Part shown: positions 1 through 8,417 of the stretch, one piece after another | Numbering within the stretch: position 1 is the first letter of the stretch | Layout of the letters: every line of letters begins with the position of its first letter | NCBI GenBank assembly: GCA_052273485.1 | Contig: DAVZID010000012.1 | Coordinates: forward strand, 1 to 62,518 | Length of the DNA: 62,518 nucleotides | Source of the DNA: Anthropogastromicrobium sp052273485 | GTDB lineage: Bacteria; Bacillota; Clostridia; Lachnospirales; Lachnospiraceae | Direction of reading: 5' to 3' | Notes under the pieces: generated by a model | Seen by the model: only the letters and a program-made list of their open reading frames with translations | Databases searched by the model: none | What the model was told of the DNA's origin: nothing | Translations under genes and position numbers: made by a program

Positions 1-52
1 GAGCGCTGCGTTCGGGACGCAGAGGTCGCAAGTTCAAATCTTGTCGCCTCGA
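1..52 (+). tRNA. tRNA-Pro (CGG), 5' part missing
   Basis: The window opens inside a tRNA. The anticodon stem is ctgcg/cgcag with a seven-base loop whose positions 34-36 read CGG, so it decodes CCG proline codons. A T-arm with a TTCAAAT loop follows, then the 3' acceptor strand ending at 51 and a discriminator A at 52. No CCA is encoded. The D-arm and 5' acceptor strand lie upstream of the window. Confidence 0.85.
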
Positions 53-95
53 TTGTCATTTTTGACAGCAACAAATTTATAAGTTTATGTAATCT

Positions 96-167
96 GGCTT
101 GTTGGTCAAGGGGTTAAGACGTCGCCCTCTCACGGCGAAAACAGGAGTTCGATTCTCCTACAAGCTG
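96..167 (+). tRNA. tRNA-Glu (CTC)
   Basis: A complete 72-base cloverleaf. The acceptor strands GGCTTGT (96-102) and ACAAGCT (160-166) pair, with a G-U at the end. The anticodon stem tcgcc/ggcga carries a loop reading CTC, so it decodes GAG. The T-loop reads TTCGATT. The discriminator is G and no CCA is encoded. It lies 43 bases after tRNA-Pro and probably shares its transcript, which would end at the hairpin just downstream. Confidence 0.93.
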
Positions 168-169
168 TT

Positions 170-198
170 ATGCTCTGCATTTGCAGAGCATTTTTTTT
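170..198 (+). terminator. Intrinsic terminator of the tRNA cluster
   Basis: A perfect 10-bp stem (atgctctgca/tgcagagcat) with a 2-base loop is followed directly by eight T residues. It sits three bases after tRNA-Glu and separates the tRNA cluster from the topoisomerase operon. Confidence 0.92.
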
Positions 199-236
199 GG
201 AGTTTGATCCAAACATCTGTTCAATAAACAAAGATC

Positions 237-266
237 TTGACAGAAAGAATCATTCAATGGTATAAA
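237..266 (+). promoter_or_regulatory. Sigma-A type promoter of the topoisomerase operon
   Basis: A perfect -35 TTGACA (237-242) is followed by an 18-base spacer and a -10 TATAAA (261-266). The 5' leader is about 50 bases and holds a small imperfect hairpin (about 270-301, tgtgtg...cacaca) before the Shine-Dalgarno site of the first gene. Confidence 0.75.
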
Positions 267-322
267 ATGATGTGTGCGCCAAAAAGGATTGGCACACATT
301 TGAGATAAGAAAGGAAATGTAA

Positions 323-2239
323 ATGGCAAAACAAGCAGCATATAATGCAGATAGTATTACGGTACTTGAAGGACTCGAGGCAGTCCGAAAGCGTCCGGGC
401 ATGTATATAGGAGGCGTATCCGTCTCCGGTTTGAACCATTTGGTATATGAGATTGTAGACAATGCAGTAGATGAGCATCTGGCAGGTTTTTGCAATCATA
501 TAGAGGTGACACTGGAAAATGACGGTTCTGTTACCGTAAAGGATAGCGGTCGTGGTATTCCGGTCGATCGTCATAAGCTTGGTGTGTCGGCAGAGCGTGT
601 CATTTTTACGACACTTCACGCAGGCGGTAAATTTGATAATACTGCGTATAAGACGAGCGGAGGACTCCACGGTGTGGGTTCCTCCGTTGTCAATGCGCTT
701 TCGGAATATTTGGAAATCCGTATCGCAAAGGATGGATGGGTTTACTATGATAAATATGAGAGAGGAACGCCGGTCATTGAGTTAAAGGATGGTCTTCTTC
801 CCAAAAAGGGAAGAACAAAAGAGACGGGAACCTGGATCAATTTTAAGCCGGATGCCGAGATTTTTGAGCGCACCCGCTTTTCGGCACAGCCGATCATGAG
901 CCGTCTTCATGAGACTACCTATCTGAATCCAGGTCTGGAAATTGTTTTCAATAACAAAAGAAGCGGTGAGGAGGAGACAATCACCTACTATGAGCCAGAC
1001 GGAATCTCTGCGTATATTCGAGAACTGAACAAAGGAAAAGAAACTGTTCACGACATCATTACTTATACCGGAACAAGCGATGGCATCGAAGTAACCGTAG
1101 CATTTCAGTTTGTTAATCTGTTTGAAGAAAAGCTGTTGAGTTATTGCAATAACATCTACAACACAGATGGCGGTACTCACCTCACTGGTTTTAAAACAAA
1201 GTTTACACAGGAGATCAATAGTTACGCAAAGGAGCTTGGTATCTTAAAGGATCCGGCAAAGTTTACCGGACCGGATACGCGCTGTGGTATGACTGCGATC
1301 GTAGCGATCAAGCATCCAGATCCGATTTTTGAAGGTCAGACAAAGACAAAGCTCGGCAGTCAGGATGCATCCAAAGCTGTGATCAATGTAACTGGTGAGC
1401 AGTTAGAACTCTACTTTGACAAGCATGTTGAGGTATTAAAGAGCATCATCGGCTGCGCTGAGAAGTCAGCAAAGATTCGAAAGGCAGAGGAAAAAGCAAA
1501 GTCCAATCTCTTAACCAAGCAGAAGTATTCTTTTGATGGAAATGGAAAGCTTGCAAACTGTGAGAGCAAGGACAGCAGCCTGTGTGAGATTTTTATTGTA
1601 GAGGGAGACTCTGCAGGCGGCTCCGCAAAGACTGCAAGAGATCGTCGTTATCAGGCTATTTTGCCGATTCGAGGAAAGATTTTAAATGTCGAGAAAGCTT
1701 CGATTGATAAGGTTCTTGCCAATGCAGAGATCAAGTCCATGGTGCAGGCATTTAATTGTGGCTTTTCAGAGGGCTACGGAAATGATTTTGATATTTCCAA
1801 GCTTCGCTATGACAAAATTATCATCATGGCCGATGCCGATGTCGACGGTGAGCATATTAGCACGCTCTTAATGACGTTTTTCTATCGCTTCATGCCAGAG
1901 CTGATTCAGGAAGGCCATGTCTATATTGCAATGCCGCCTCTGTACAAGGCTGTTCCAAAGCGCGGTCACGAGCAGTATCTGTACGATGATATTGCACTCG
2001 ATAAGTATCGTAAGACCCACAAAGATTTTACATTACAGCGCTATAAGGGACTTGGTGAGATGGACGCTTCCCAGCTGTGGGAAACCACATTGAATCCAGA
2101 GAGTCGTTGCTTAAAGCGTGTCGAGATCGAGGATGCGAGACTTGCAAACGAGATGACGGAGCTTTTGATGGGCAGCGACGTAGAGCCGCGAAGAGAATTT
2201 ATCCATAAGCACGGCCGTGAGGCAGAACTGGATATCTAA
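323..2239 (+). CDS. parE: Type IIA topoisomerase ATPase subunit (ParE/GyrB family)
   Basis: ATP-hydrolysing subunit of a type IIA topoisomerase, which drives strand passage for decatenation or supercoil control together with the next gene. The GHKL ATPase motifs are present near the N-terminus (VDNAVDEH, GRGIPVD, GGLHGVGSSVVNALS). The TOPRIM metal site has the Glu of EGDSAGG at residue 427 and the DADVD motif at 504-508. At 638 residues it has the usual Firmicute GyrB/ParE length. The start follows a GAAAGGAAA ribosome site. The partner gene begins 90 bases downstream. Assignment as ParE rather than GyrB rests on the partner's short C-terminal domain and on the location away from dnaA-type genes; that part is inference. 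Confidence 0.88.
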   Translation: MAKQAAYNADSITVLEGLEAVRKRPGMYIGGVSVSGLNHLVYEIVDNAVDEHLAGFCNHIEVTLENDGSVTVKDSGRGIPVDRHKLGVSAERVIFTTLHAGGKFDNTAYKTSGGLHGVGSSVVNALSEYLEIRIAKDGWVYYDKYERGTPVIELKDGLLPKKGRTKETGTWINFKPDAEIFERTRFSAQPIMSRLHETTYLNPGLEIVFNNKRSGEEETITYYEPDGISAYIRELNKGKETVHDIITYTGTSDGIEVTVAFQFVNLFEEKLLSYCNNIYNTDGGTHLTGFKTKFTQEINSYAKELGILKDPAKFTGPDTRCGMTAIVAIKHPDPIFEGQTKTKLGSQDASKAVINVTGEQLELYFDKHVEVLKSIIGCAEKSAKIRKAEEKAKSNLLTKQKYSFDGNGKLANCESKDSSLCEIFIVEGDSAGGSAKTARDRRYQAILPIRGKILNVEKASIDKVLANAEIKSMVQAFNCGFSEGYGNDFDISKLRYDKIIIMADADVDGEHISTLLMTFFYRFMPELIQEGHVYIAMPPLYKAVPKRGHEQYLYDDIALDKYRKTHKDFTLQRYKGLGEMDASQLWETTLNPESRCLKRVEIEDARLANEMTELLMGSDVEPRREFIHKHGREAELDI

Positions 2240-2329
2240 AGTGTAACTAGTCAGAGCCATGCAAAATTGCTTGCAGTGAATGCTTGCATTTAAAATGATA
2301 AATGGCGTAACGAAAGGAATTTAAGATAA

Positions 2330-4567
2330 ATGGCAGAAACAATCATTACAACGGAATATTCGTCTGAGATGCGAAAATCCTTCATCAACTACTCGATGTC
2401 CGTTATTACGGCTCGTGCGGTTCCAGATGTAAGAGACGGATTAAAACCGGTTCAAAGAAGAGTGCTCTTTGCGATGGACGAGTTGGGGTTGAATGCGGAT
2501 AAGCCACATCGAAAGTCGGCGCGTATTGTCGGTGATGCGATGGGTAAATACCATCCACACGGTGATTCGTCTATCTACGATGCACTTGTTGTATTGTCAC
2601 AGGACTTTAAGAAGGGTATGGCGCTCGTTGATGGTCATGGAAATTTTGGATCCATCGAGGGTGATGGCGCAGCTGCGATGCGTTACACGGAGGCACGCTT
2701 AAAGAAATTCACACAGGAAGTTTACCTTGCAGATCTTGATAAAAATGTGGTGGACTTTGTGCCAAACTTCGATGAGACCGAAAAGGAGCCGTCGGTGCTT
2801 CCAGTTCGTGTTCCGAACTTCTTGATCAATGGATCGGAGGGTATTGCGGTCGGAATGACGACGAGTACACCGCCGCATAACTTGGGGGAAATCATCAATG
2901 CGGAAAAGCTTTTGATGGAGTTTCCGAATGCGACGGCAGCCGATTTGTTAGAGATTATTGAGGGACCGGATTTTCCAACCGGTGGCATTGTAACGAATAA
3001 GGATGAATTGCTTTCCATCTATGAGACTGGACGTGGAAAGATTCGTATCCGCGGTAAGGCAGAAATTGTGCGCGGTAAGCGAAAGAGCGACCGTGATAAG
3101 ATCGTAATTACGGAGATTCCGTATACGATGGTTGGTGCCAATATTGGAAAATTTTTGAGTGATGTGGCAACGCTTGCCGAGTCCAGAAAACTTCCAGATA
3201 TCGTCGATATCTCAAATCAGTCTTCAAAAGAGGGCATTCGCATTGAGATCGAGTTAAAAAAGGGCGCGGATGCGGAGCGTATTCTTGCTGGTTTGTTTAA
3301 AAAGACAAAGCTAGAAGATACCTTTGGCGTCAACATGCTTGCAATTGTGGATGGAAGACCAGAGGTGCTTGGCTTAAAGGAAATTTTGACACAGCACATC
3401 AATTTTCTTGTGGATATCAATACAAGAAAGTACACAAGTCTTCTTGAAAAGGAGCGAAATAGACGCGAGATTCAGGAGGGTTTGATTCGTGCAGTTGATG
3501 TGATTGATCTGATTATTGAGATTATCCGCGGCAGCAAGACGTTAAAGATGGCGAAGGCATGTCTGTCAGAGGGCATTACGGACGGAATCAACTTCCGAAC
3601 CGAAAAGTCTCGCAAGCAGGCAGCAAAGCTGATGTTTACCGAGGCGCAGGCCACTGCAATTTTAGAGCTTCGATTGTCGAAGTTAATCGGTCTTGAATTA
3701 GAGGCACTGCAGGACGATCACAAAAAGACAATTGCAAAGATTGCAACCTATGAGCGCATTTTAGGCAGCAAGAAGGCGATGTATCAGGCGATTGAAAAGG
3801 AGCTTGACAGCATTCGTGAGCATTATCAGGTGCCAAGACGTACCAAGGTAACAAATGCATCGCTGCCTGTATTTGAGGAAGAACCGGCAGTTGTATCCGA
3901 TGTGGTATTTGTTATGAATCGTTTTGGCTATGTAAAGCTGATTGACAAAACACTGTTTGAGAAAAACGAGGAGACAATTCGAAGTGAAAATGTGCGATTC
4001 GTTCCGTGTAAAACGAACTCTCGTCTGGCGGTATTTACAAAAGAAGGTGTGCTGCATTATTTAAAGGCAGAAGACATTCCGCTTGGCAAGGTAAAAGACA
4101 AAGGCGCGCCAATTGACAATTTGTGTAACTATAGCAGTGCGGAGGAGACGATTTTGACCGTCTTAAACGATCAGGAGCTTAGGGAAAAGACACTCCTTTT
4201 TGTGACAAAGAATGGATTGATTCGAAAGACAGCTGGTGCTGAGTTGACCAGCATCAAGAAAATGATTGCGGCTGCAAAGCTTGGCGAGGGCGACTTGCTT
4301 GTAGCGATTCTTGATGCGTCAAAAGAATTGGTTGCTGTTGTGACAAACAAAAAGCATGCAATCAAATTTGCAACAGAAGAAGTTCCGCTTCAGAAAAAAA
4401 CAGCTGCAGGCACAAGGGCAATTAAGCTTGAAGAGGGGGAAGAAGTTGTTTTTGCCGATGTGTTTGATACAAAAGAGAACGTTTTTGCAGAGATTCAGGG
4501 AAAGAAGATTGAACTGAGTAAACTTACAAAAAAGAAAAGAGATGCAAAGCCTGAGTTGATAAAGTAA
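2330..4567 (+). CDS. parC: Type IIA topoisomerase breakage-reunion subunit (ParC/GyrA family)
   Basis: DNA-cleaving subunit that pairs with the ATPase subunit upstream. The catalytic tyrosine is Tyr119 in the AAMRYTEARL motif. The quinolone-determining region keeps Ser80 and Asp84 (GDSSIYD), the residues usually altered in resistant strains, so the sequence gives no sign of target-site quinolone resistance. At 745 residues it is shorter than typical GyrA, and I do not see the GyrA-box (QRRGGKG-like) needed for DNA wrapping in the C-terminal domain. This favours a topoisomerase IV type enzyme. The C-terminal beta-pinwheel blades appear reduced. No transcription terminator is evident before the next gene, so read-through is possible. 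Confidence 0.88.
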   Translation: MAETIITTEYSSEMRKSFINYSMSVITARAVPDVRDGLKPVQRRVLFAMDELGLNADKPHRKSARIVGDAMGKYHPHGDSSIYDALVVLSQDFKKGMALVDGHGNFGSIEGDGAAAMRYTEARLKKFTQEVYLADLDKNVVDFVPNFDETEKEPSVLPVRVPNFLINGSEGIAVGMTTSTPPHNLGEIINAEKLLMEFPNATAADLLEIIEGPDFPTGGIVTNKDELLSIYETGRGKIRIRGKAEIVRGKRKSDRDKIVITEIPYTMVGANIGKFLSDVATLAESRKLPDIVDISNQSSKEGIRIEIELKKGADAERILAGLFKKTKLEDTFGVNMLAIVDGRPEVLGLKEILTQHINFLVDINTRKYTSLLEKERNRREIQEGLIRAVDVIDLIIEIIRGSKTLKMAKACLSEGITDGINFRTEKSRKQAAKLMFTEAQATAILELRLSKLIGLELEALQDDHKKTIAKIATYERILGSKKAMYQAIEKELDSIREHYQVPRRTKVTNASLPVFEEEPAVVSDVVFVMNRFGYVKLIDKTLFEKNEETIRSENVRFVPCKTNSRLAVFTKEGVLHYLKAEDIPLGKVKDKGAPIDNLCNYSSAEETILTVLNDQELREKTLLFVTKNGLIRKTAGAELTSIKKMIAAAKLGEGDLLVAILDASKELVAVVTNKKHAIKFATEEVPLQKKTAAGTRAIKLEEGEEVVFADVFDTKENVFAEIQGKKIELSKLTKKKRDAKPELIK

Positions 4568-4600
4568 TTGGTTCAGACAGCATCGGAAAGGTGAATATTC

Positions 4601-5923
4601 ATGGATAACAACAGACCAGAGTATGAGGAAACCCCACGGATGGCTGAGTTTCGAAGACGCAAGGAAAAAGAATTGAAACGACGTCGCCGTAACAAGCGCC
4701 TGTTAATTGGAATTGTTACGGTACTTGTAATCTGTGCAGTTGGGGCAGGGACGGTTACCGTTCTTCATTTAGGTGGAATTGACTTTTTGAGTAGCTTTGG
4801 CAGGCATGAGTCTTCGGCAGAGGCGCATGAAACGGTGTCAGAGAAGGGGACACCGTCTGCAAACGGGGAGTCCCAGACACTTGCGGAGCCGTTAACCAAA
4901 CAGGCTGTTCAGAGTGAGAGCAAAAACGAAGTGGCACAGAGTGAACGTGCGTCTGAAGTTGAAGCTGATTTTGAAGATGAAAATAAGACCGATGAAGAAA
5001 TAAGCAGTGCAGCTGATGAAACAACCACCAAAACAGCTCCTAAGACAGGAAAGAAACATGAAGATCCAAGAGAAGATGTCTGGAACCATTACACAAACAT
5101 GTTTGTTGCATCAAAAGTAAATACGTATCTGAATGTGCGTAATCAGCCGACCACAGATGGTACCATTATCGGAAAGCTGACAAAGTATTCCGGTGGTGAG
5201 CTGATTGAAGATCTGGGAAATGGCTGGTGGCATATCAGCTCCGGTGGTATCGATGGCTATATTTGGTCTGAAAATTGTGTAACTGGTGATGAAGCAAAAG
5301 AGGTTGCACTCGAACATTGTATGCAGATGGTTGAAGTTACGACTGATAAGTTAAACGTTAGAAGCGGCCCAGGCCTTGAATATGATGTTTGGACTACCCT
5401 CAATGCAAATGAAAAGCAGGTGGTAGAAGAAAAAGATGGCGATTGGTTAAAAATTGCGTTCAACAGTACATACGGTTACATCAATGCAGAATATGTAAAG
5501 ACCGGATTTTATCTGGTCGAGGCGATTCCGTGGAGCAGTATTTCAGATTGTTCCCCGACACGTCAGCAGATTTTGACGTTCGGTGAACAGTATCTGGGAA
5601 CACCATATGTGTACGGCGGAACGAGTCTGACCGGTGGTATTGACTGCTCTAGCTTTGTTCAGCAGTGTTATGCAAGTGTAGGCATTTCTCTTCCGAGAAC
5701 ATCGCGTGAGCAGGCAGTAAGAGGCACGGAAATTTCACTTGATCAGGCAAAGCCGGGTGATTTGTTGTTCTATGCCGATGCAAGCGGAACAATCGATCAT
5801 GTTGTTATGTATCTTGGTGATGGCAAGATTCTTCATGCAGCGCTGTCGCTTGGCCAGGTTACAATCAGCAAGTACAATTATAGTACAGAACCGGTGCGCG
5901 TGGTGAATATTATTGGGGATTAA
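4601..5923 (+). CDS. Membrane-anchored SH3b-NlpC/P60 cell-wall endopeptidase
   Basis: Predicted cell-wall hydrolase cleaving stem-peptide bonds of peptidoglycan. Order of parts: a short basic cytoplasmic N-terminus, one membrane segment (about residues 33-55), an acidic Ser/Glu-rich linker to about 160, two bacterial SH3 domains (about 168-230 and 243-305, each with LNVR motifs), then an NlpC/P60 domain. Its Cys-His-His triad is visible: Cys349 in the GGIDCSS motif, His400 in DHVVMYLG and His412 in ILHAA. It has no signal-peptidase site, so it should stay membrane-tethered with the catalytic part outside. A second protein of the same architecture lies at 14878-16191. Confidence 0.88.
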   Translation: MDNNRPEYEETPRMAEFRRRKEKELKRRRRNKRLLIGIVTVLVICAVGAGTVTVLHLGGIDFLSSFGRHESSAEAHETVSEKGTPSANGESQTLAEPLTKQAVQSESKNEVAQSERASEVEADFEDENKTDEEISSAADETTTKTAPKTGKKHEDPREDVWNHYTNMFVASKVNTYLNVRNQPTTDGTIIGKLTKYSGGELIEDLGNGWWHISSGGIDGYIWSENCVTGDEAKEVALEHCMQMVEVTTDKLNVRSGPGLEYDVWTTLNANEKQVVEEKDGDWLKIAFNSTYGYINAEYVKTGFYLVEAIPWSSISDCSPTRQQILTFGEQYLGTPYVYGGTSLTGGIDCSSFVQQCYASVGISLPRTSREQAVRGTEISLDQAKPGDLLFYADASGTIDHVVMYLGDGKILHAALSLGQVTISKYNYSTEPVRVVNIIGD

Positions 5924-5931
5924 AAAATTAC

Positions 5932-5960
5932 TTGACCTTTTATAAAATATATGATATAAA
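5932..5960 (+). promoter_or_regulatory. Promoter of the rimP-nusA-infB operon
   Basis: TTGACC (5932-5937), a 17-base spacer and TATAAA (5955-5960). It lies just after the stop codon of the P60 gene and precedes the leader hairpin, as expected for the start of this operon. Confidence 0.7.
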
Positions 5961-5982
5961 AAATATATAGGTTTTTTATGGT

Positions 5983-6010
5983 AAAGAGTGGGCTTGCGAG
6001 TCCACTCTTT
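5983..6010 (+). promoter_or_regulatory. Leader hairpin upstream of rimP
   Basis: A 12-bp stem (aaagagtggg.../...ccactcttt, one G-U pair) closed by a tetraloop, then TCTTTC rather than a T-run. It is 95 bases before the rimP start in the 5' leader. From memory, similar stable stems precede rimP in many Firmicutes; a function in operon control or transcript stability is inferred. Confidence 0.55.
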
Positions 6011-6104
6011 CTATGTAAATACCCACACTAAGAAAAACAGCAAAAAACAGGCAGATACGCTGCAGCAAAAGACAAACCTGCTGGCGGCGAGAAAGGGCAG
6101 GAGT

Positions 6105-6572
6105 ATGAGAAGAAAAGAAGAGATTGAAGCATATGCAGAAAATCTGTTTTTGCCGATCACACAGAAGCATGGATTTGAACTGGTTGATGTGGAGTACGTC
6201 AAGGAGGCAGGAAGCTGGTATCTGCGTGTCTACATTGACAAAGAGGGCGGAATTGCAGTTGACGACTGTGAGGTAGTAAGCCGTGAGGCTGATCCGATTC
6301 TGGATGCAGATGACTGTATTGAGGAAAGCTACATCTTAGAGGTCAGCTCCCCAGGTCTTGGAAGACCATTAAAGAAGGATAAGGATTTTGCAAGAAGCAT
6401 CGGTGAGGAGGTTGAGGTTCGACTGTTTCGTGCCGTAAATGGCTGTAAGGAATACACCGGACTGCTTGAGGCATACGACAAGGCAACCATTACACTGACG
6501 ATGGAAAATGAAGAGACGCTGGTGCTTGAGAGAAGCAATATCGCACTGATTCGTCTTGCACTTGATTTTTAA
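6105..6572 (+). CDS. rimP: Ribosome maturation factor RimP
   Basis: Assembly factor for the 30S subunit, needed for timely maturation of the head region around S12 and S19. The 155-residue product matches the family length. The conserved N-terminal region (FELVDVEYVKEAGSWYLRVYIDK) and the PGLGRPLKKDKDF motif are present, with an SH3-like C-terminal domain. I place the start at ATG 6105, preceded by GGCAGGAG. The reading frame stays open 39 codons further upstream, but that stretch is the untranslated leader. It is the first gene of the nusA-infB operon. Confidence 0.95.
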   Translation: MRRKEEIEAYAENLFLPITQKHGFELVDVEYVKEAGSWYLRVYIDKEGGIAVDDCEVVSREADPILDADDCIEESYILEVSSPGLGRPLKKDKDFARSIGEEVEVRLFRAVNGCKEYTGLLEAYDKATITLTMENEETLVLERSNIALIRLALDF

Positions 6573-6606
6573 AACAATTGGAAGCAGAGAAAGGAAAGAG
6601 ATAAGA

Positions 6607-7812
6607 ATGAATACGGAATTAATGGAAGCATTAAATGTCCTTGAAAAAGAAAAGAATATCAGAAAGGAAGTTGTCTTAAAGGCAATCGAGGAGTCTTTGA
6701 TTCAGGCATGTAAGCATCATTTTGGAAAGAGCGACAACATCTCCGTAACGATGGATTACAATACTGGAGAGTATGAGATCAACATGGCAAAGGAAGTTGT
6801 TGAGAATGTAGAGGATCAGCAAACTCAGATCAGCCTTCCGAATGCAAAGATTCTGGATAAAAGGGCTGTTTATGGTTCCACCGTGTATGTAAAGGTAAAT
6901 TCCAAGGAATTTGGCCGTATCGCAGCACAGATTGCAAAGGCAATTATCCTTCAGAAGCTGCGCGAGGAAGAAAATCGTGCGGTATATGAGCGTTATAAGA
7001 TGATGGAGAAGGATCTGGTAAGCGGTGTGATTTCCAGACATTTCGAGCGCAAGGGCGAGGATGGAAAGTCATCTACCAACGTTAGCGTAAACCTTGGAAA
7101 GGCAGAGGCTACCTTAATGGCAGGCGAGCAGATCAAGGGTGAAAAGTATGATGTCAATACCCGTATGAAGTTCTATGTTGTTGAAGTAAAGGATCTGCCG
7201 AAGGGACCAAAGATTCTCCTTTCCCGTTCTCGTCCGGAGCTTGTAAAGAGACTGTTCGAGGCAGAGGTTGCCGAGATTAAGGACGGTACCGTAGAGATTA
7301 AGGCGATCAGCAGAGAGGCTGGATCCAGAACAAAGATGGCAGTCTGCTCCCATGATGAGAATGTTGATGCAGTCGGCGCATGTGTCGGTGTAAACAGCTC
7401 CCGTGTAAACGCAGTTGTAGATGAGCTTGGCGGTGAGAAGATCGATATCGTAAACTGGGATGAGAACGCAGCGCAGTTCATCGAGAACGCACTGAGTCCG
7501 TCAAAGGTTATCTTCGTTGCGGTTGACGATGAGGAGCATTCCGCACTTGTTGTCGTACCGGATAGTCAGCTGTCACTTGCAATCGGCAAGGCAGGACAAA
7601 ATGCACGTTTGACTGCAAAGCTGACTGGCTACAAGATTGATATCAAGAGTGAGAGCCAGGCAGAGGAAGAGGGTCTGTTTGATGAGATCGATTTCAGCAA
7701 CGCAGAGGAGATCGAGCAGAAAATTGCAGCACAGCCGGCAGAGATGACTGAGGATGCAGATCCGTCCTCCAAAGAGGCAGCTGTGACCGCTGAAAACGAG
7801 GATCAGGAATAA
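6607..7812 (+). CDS. nusA: Transcription termination/antitermination factor NusA
   Basis: RNA-polymerase-bound factor that modulates pausing, intrinsic termination and antitermination. It has the N-terminal polymerase-binding domain (about 1-125), an S1 domain (about 130-200) and two KH domains up to about residue 345, with the ALSPSKV and LAIGKAGQNARLTAKLTGYKI signatures. The tail is acidic and, as in other Gram-positives, lacks the C-terminal repeats of E. coli NusA. The chosen start, ATG 6607, follows AGGAAAGAG; the frame is open 17 codons upstream with no ribosome site. 401 residues. Confidence 0.96.
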   Translation: MNTELMEALNVLEKEKNIRKEVVLKAIEESLIQACKHHFGKSDNISVTMDYNTGEYEINMAKEVVENVEDQQTQISLPNAKILDKRAVYGSTVYVKVNSKEFGRIAAQIAKAIILQKLREEENRAVYERYKMMEKDLVSGVISRHFERKGEDGKSSTNVSVNLGKAEATLMAGEQIKGEKYDVNTRMKFYVVEVKDLPKGPKILLSRSRPELVKRLFEAEVAEIKDGTVEIKAISREAGSRTKMAVCSHDENVDAVGACVGVNSSRVNAVVDELGGEKIDIVNWDENAAQFIENALSPSKVIFVAVDDEEHSALVVVPDSQLSLAIGKAGQNARLTAKLTGYKIDIKSESQAEEEGLFDEIDFSNAEEIEQKIAAQPAEMTEDADPSSKEAAVTAENEDQE

Positions 7813-7823
7813 GAGGTGATAGA

Positions 7824-8099
7824 GTGGCCGCTGTAAAGAAGATTCCAATGCGCCAGTGTGTAGGGTGCGGGGAAAAGAAAAGCAAAAAGGAACTGATTCG
7901 TATCGTCTGCGCTGAGGATGGGACGATCGGATTTGATCTGACCGGCAAGAAAAACGGACGGGGTGCATATATTTGCAGTAATGCGGTCTGTCTGGAACAG
8001 GCCAGAAAGAAGAAGGCTCTGGAACGAGCTTTGAAGACAGAGGTTTCGCAGCAAAGCTACGATGTTCTGAAAAAGGAGTTGGAGCAGATTGAACGATAA
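7824..8099 (+). CDS. ylxR: YlxR-family RNA-binding protein (RnpM type)
   Basis: Small basic protein of the YlxR (DUF448) family, starting at GTG 7824 behind an AGAGGTGAT ribosome site. The family signature MRQCVGCGEKKSKKELIRIV is at the N-terminus. Members are nucleoid- or RNA-associated; in Bacillus the protein has been reported to bind RNase P RNA and modulate it. It always sits between nusA and infB in Firmicutes, as here. Its final codons overlap the next gene by 11 bases. Confidence 0.92.
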   Translation: MAAVKKIPMRQCVGCGEKKSKKELIRIVCAEDGTIGFDLTGKKNGRGAYICSNAVCLEQARKKKALERALKTEVSQQSYDVLKKELEQIER

Positions 8100-8394
8100 G
8101 GTAATATCTCTTCTTGGGCTGGCAGAGCGCGCAGGCAAGATTGCAAGCGGCGAGTTCGCAGCCGAGAAGGCAGTAAAGACAGGAAAGGCACGTCTGGTCG
8201 TTGTGGCGGATGATGCTTCTGATAACACAAAAAAGAAGTTTAGTGACATGTGTAAGTATTATCAGGTACCTTTGGCATGTTACGCGCAGAAGGAAGTGCT
8301 CGGCCACGGAATCGGCAAGGAATTTCGTGCATCGTTAGCGGTTCTTGACAGCGGTTTTGCGAAAGCAATAGAGAAACAGTTGGACAACAAGTAA
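8089..8394 (+). CDS. ylxQ: L7Ae/L30e-family ribosomal protein YlxQ
   Basis: A 101-residue member of the L7Ae/L30e/S12e/Gadd45 fold family, which binds kink-turn RNA. The start is TTG 8089 inside the end of ylxR, consistent with translational coupling. The recognisable core runs from LLGLAERAGKIASGE through the central ARLVVVADDASDNTKKKF segment. Its cellular target is not settled; Bacillus YlxQ binds kink-turns in vitro. Its place between ylxR and infB is the conserved one. Confidence 0.88.
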   Translation: MNDKVISLLGLAERAGKIASGEFAAEKAVKTGKARLVVVADDASDNTKKKFSDMCKYYQVPLACYAQKEVLGHGIGKEFRASLAVLDSGFAKAIEKQLDNK

Positions 8395-8417
8395 AGAAAA
8401 GGGTCGGTGATACATTT

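Noticed and set aside
5988..6104. N-terminal extension of RimP by 39 codons
   Set aside because: The first codons lie inside the leader hairpin, and the family's N-terminus aligns with the ATG at 6105, which has its own ribosome site.
7573..8307. A 244-residue minus-strand frame opposite nusA, ylxR and ylxQ
   Set aside because: It spans three well-supported plus-strand genes, has no recognisable domain, and no ribosome site or promoter.
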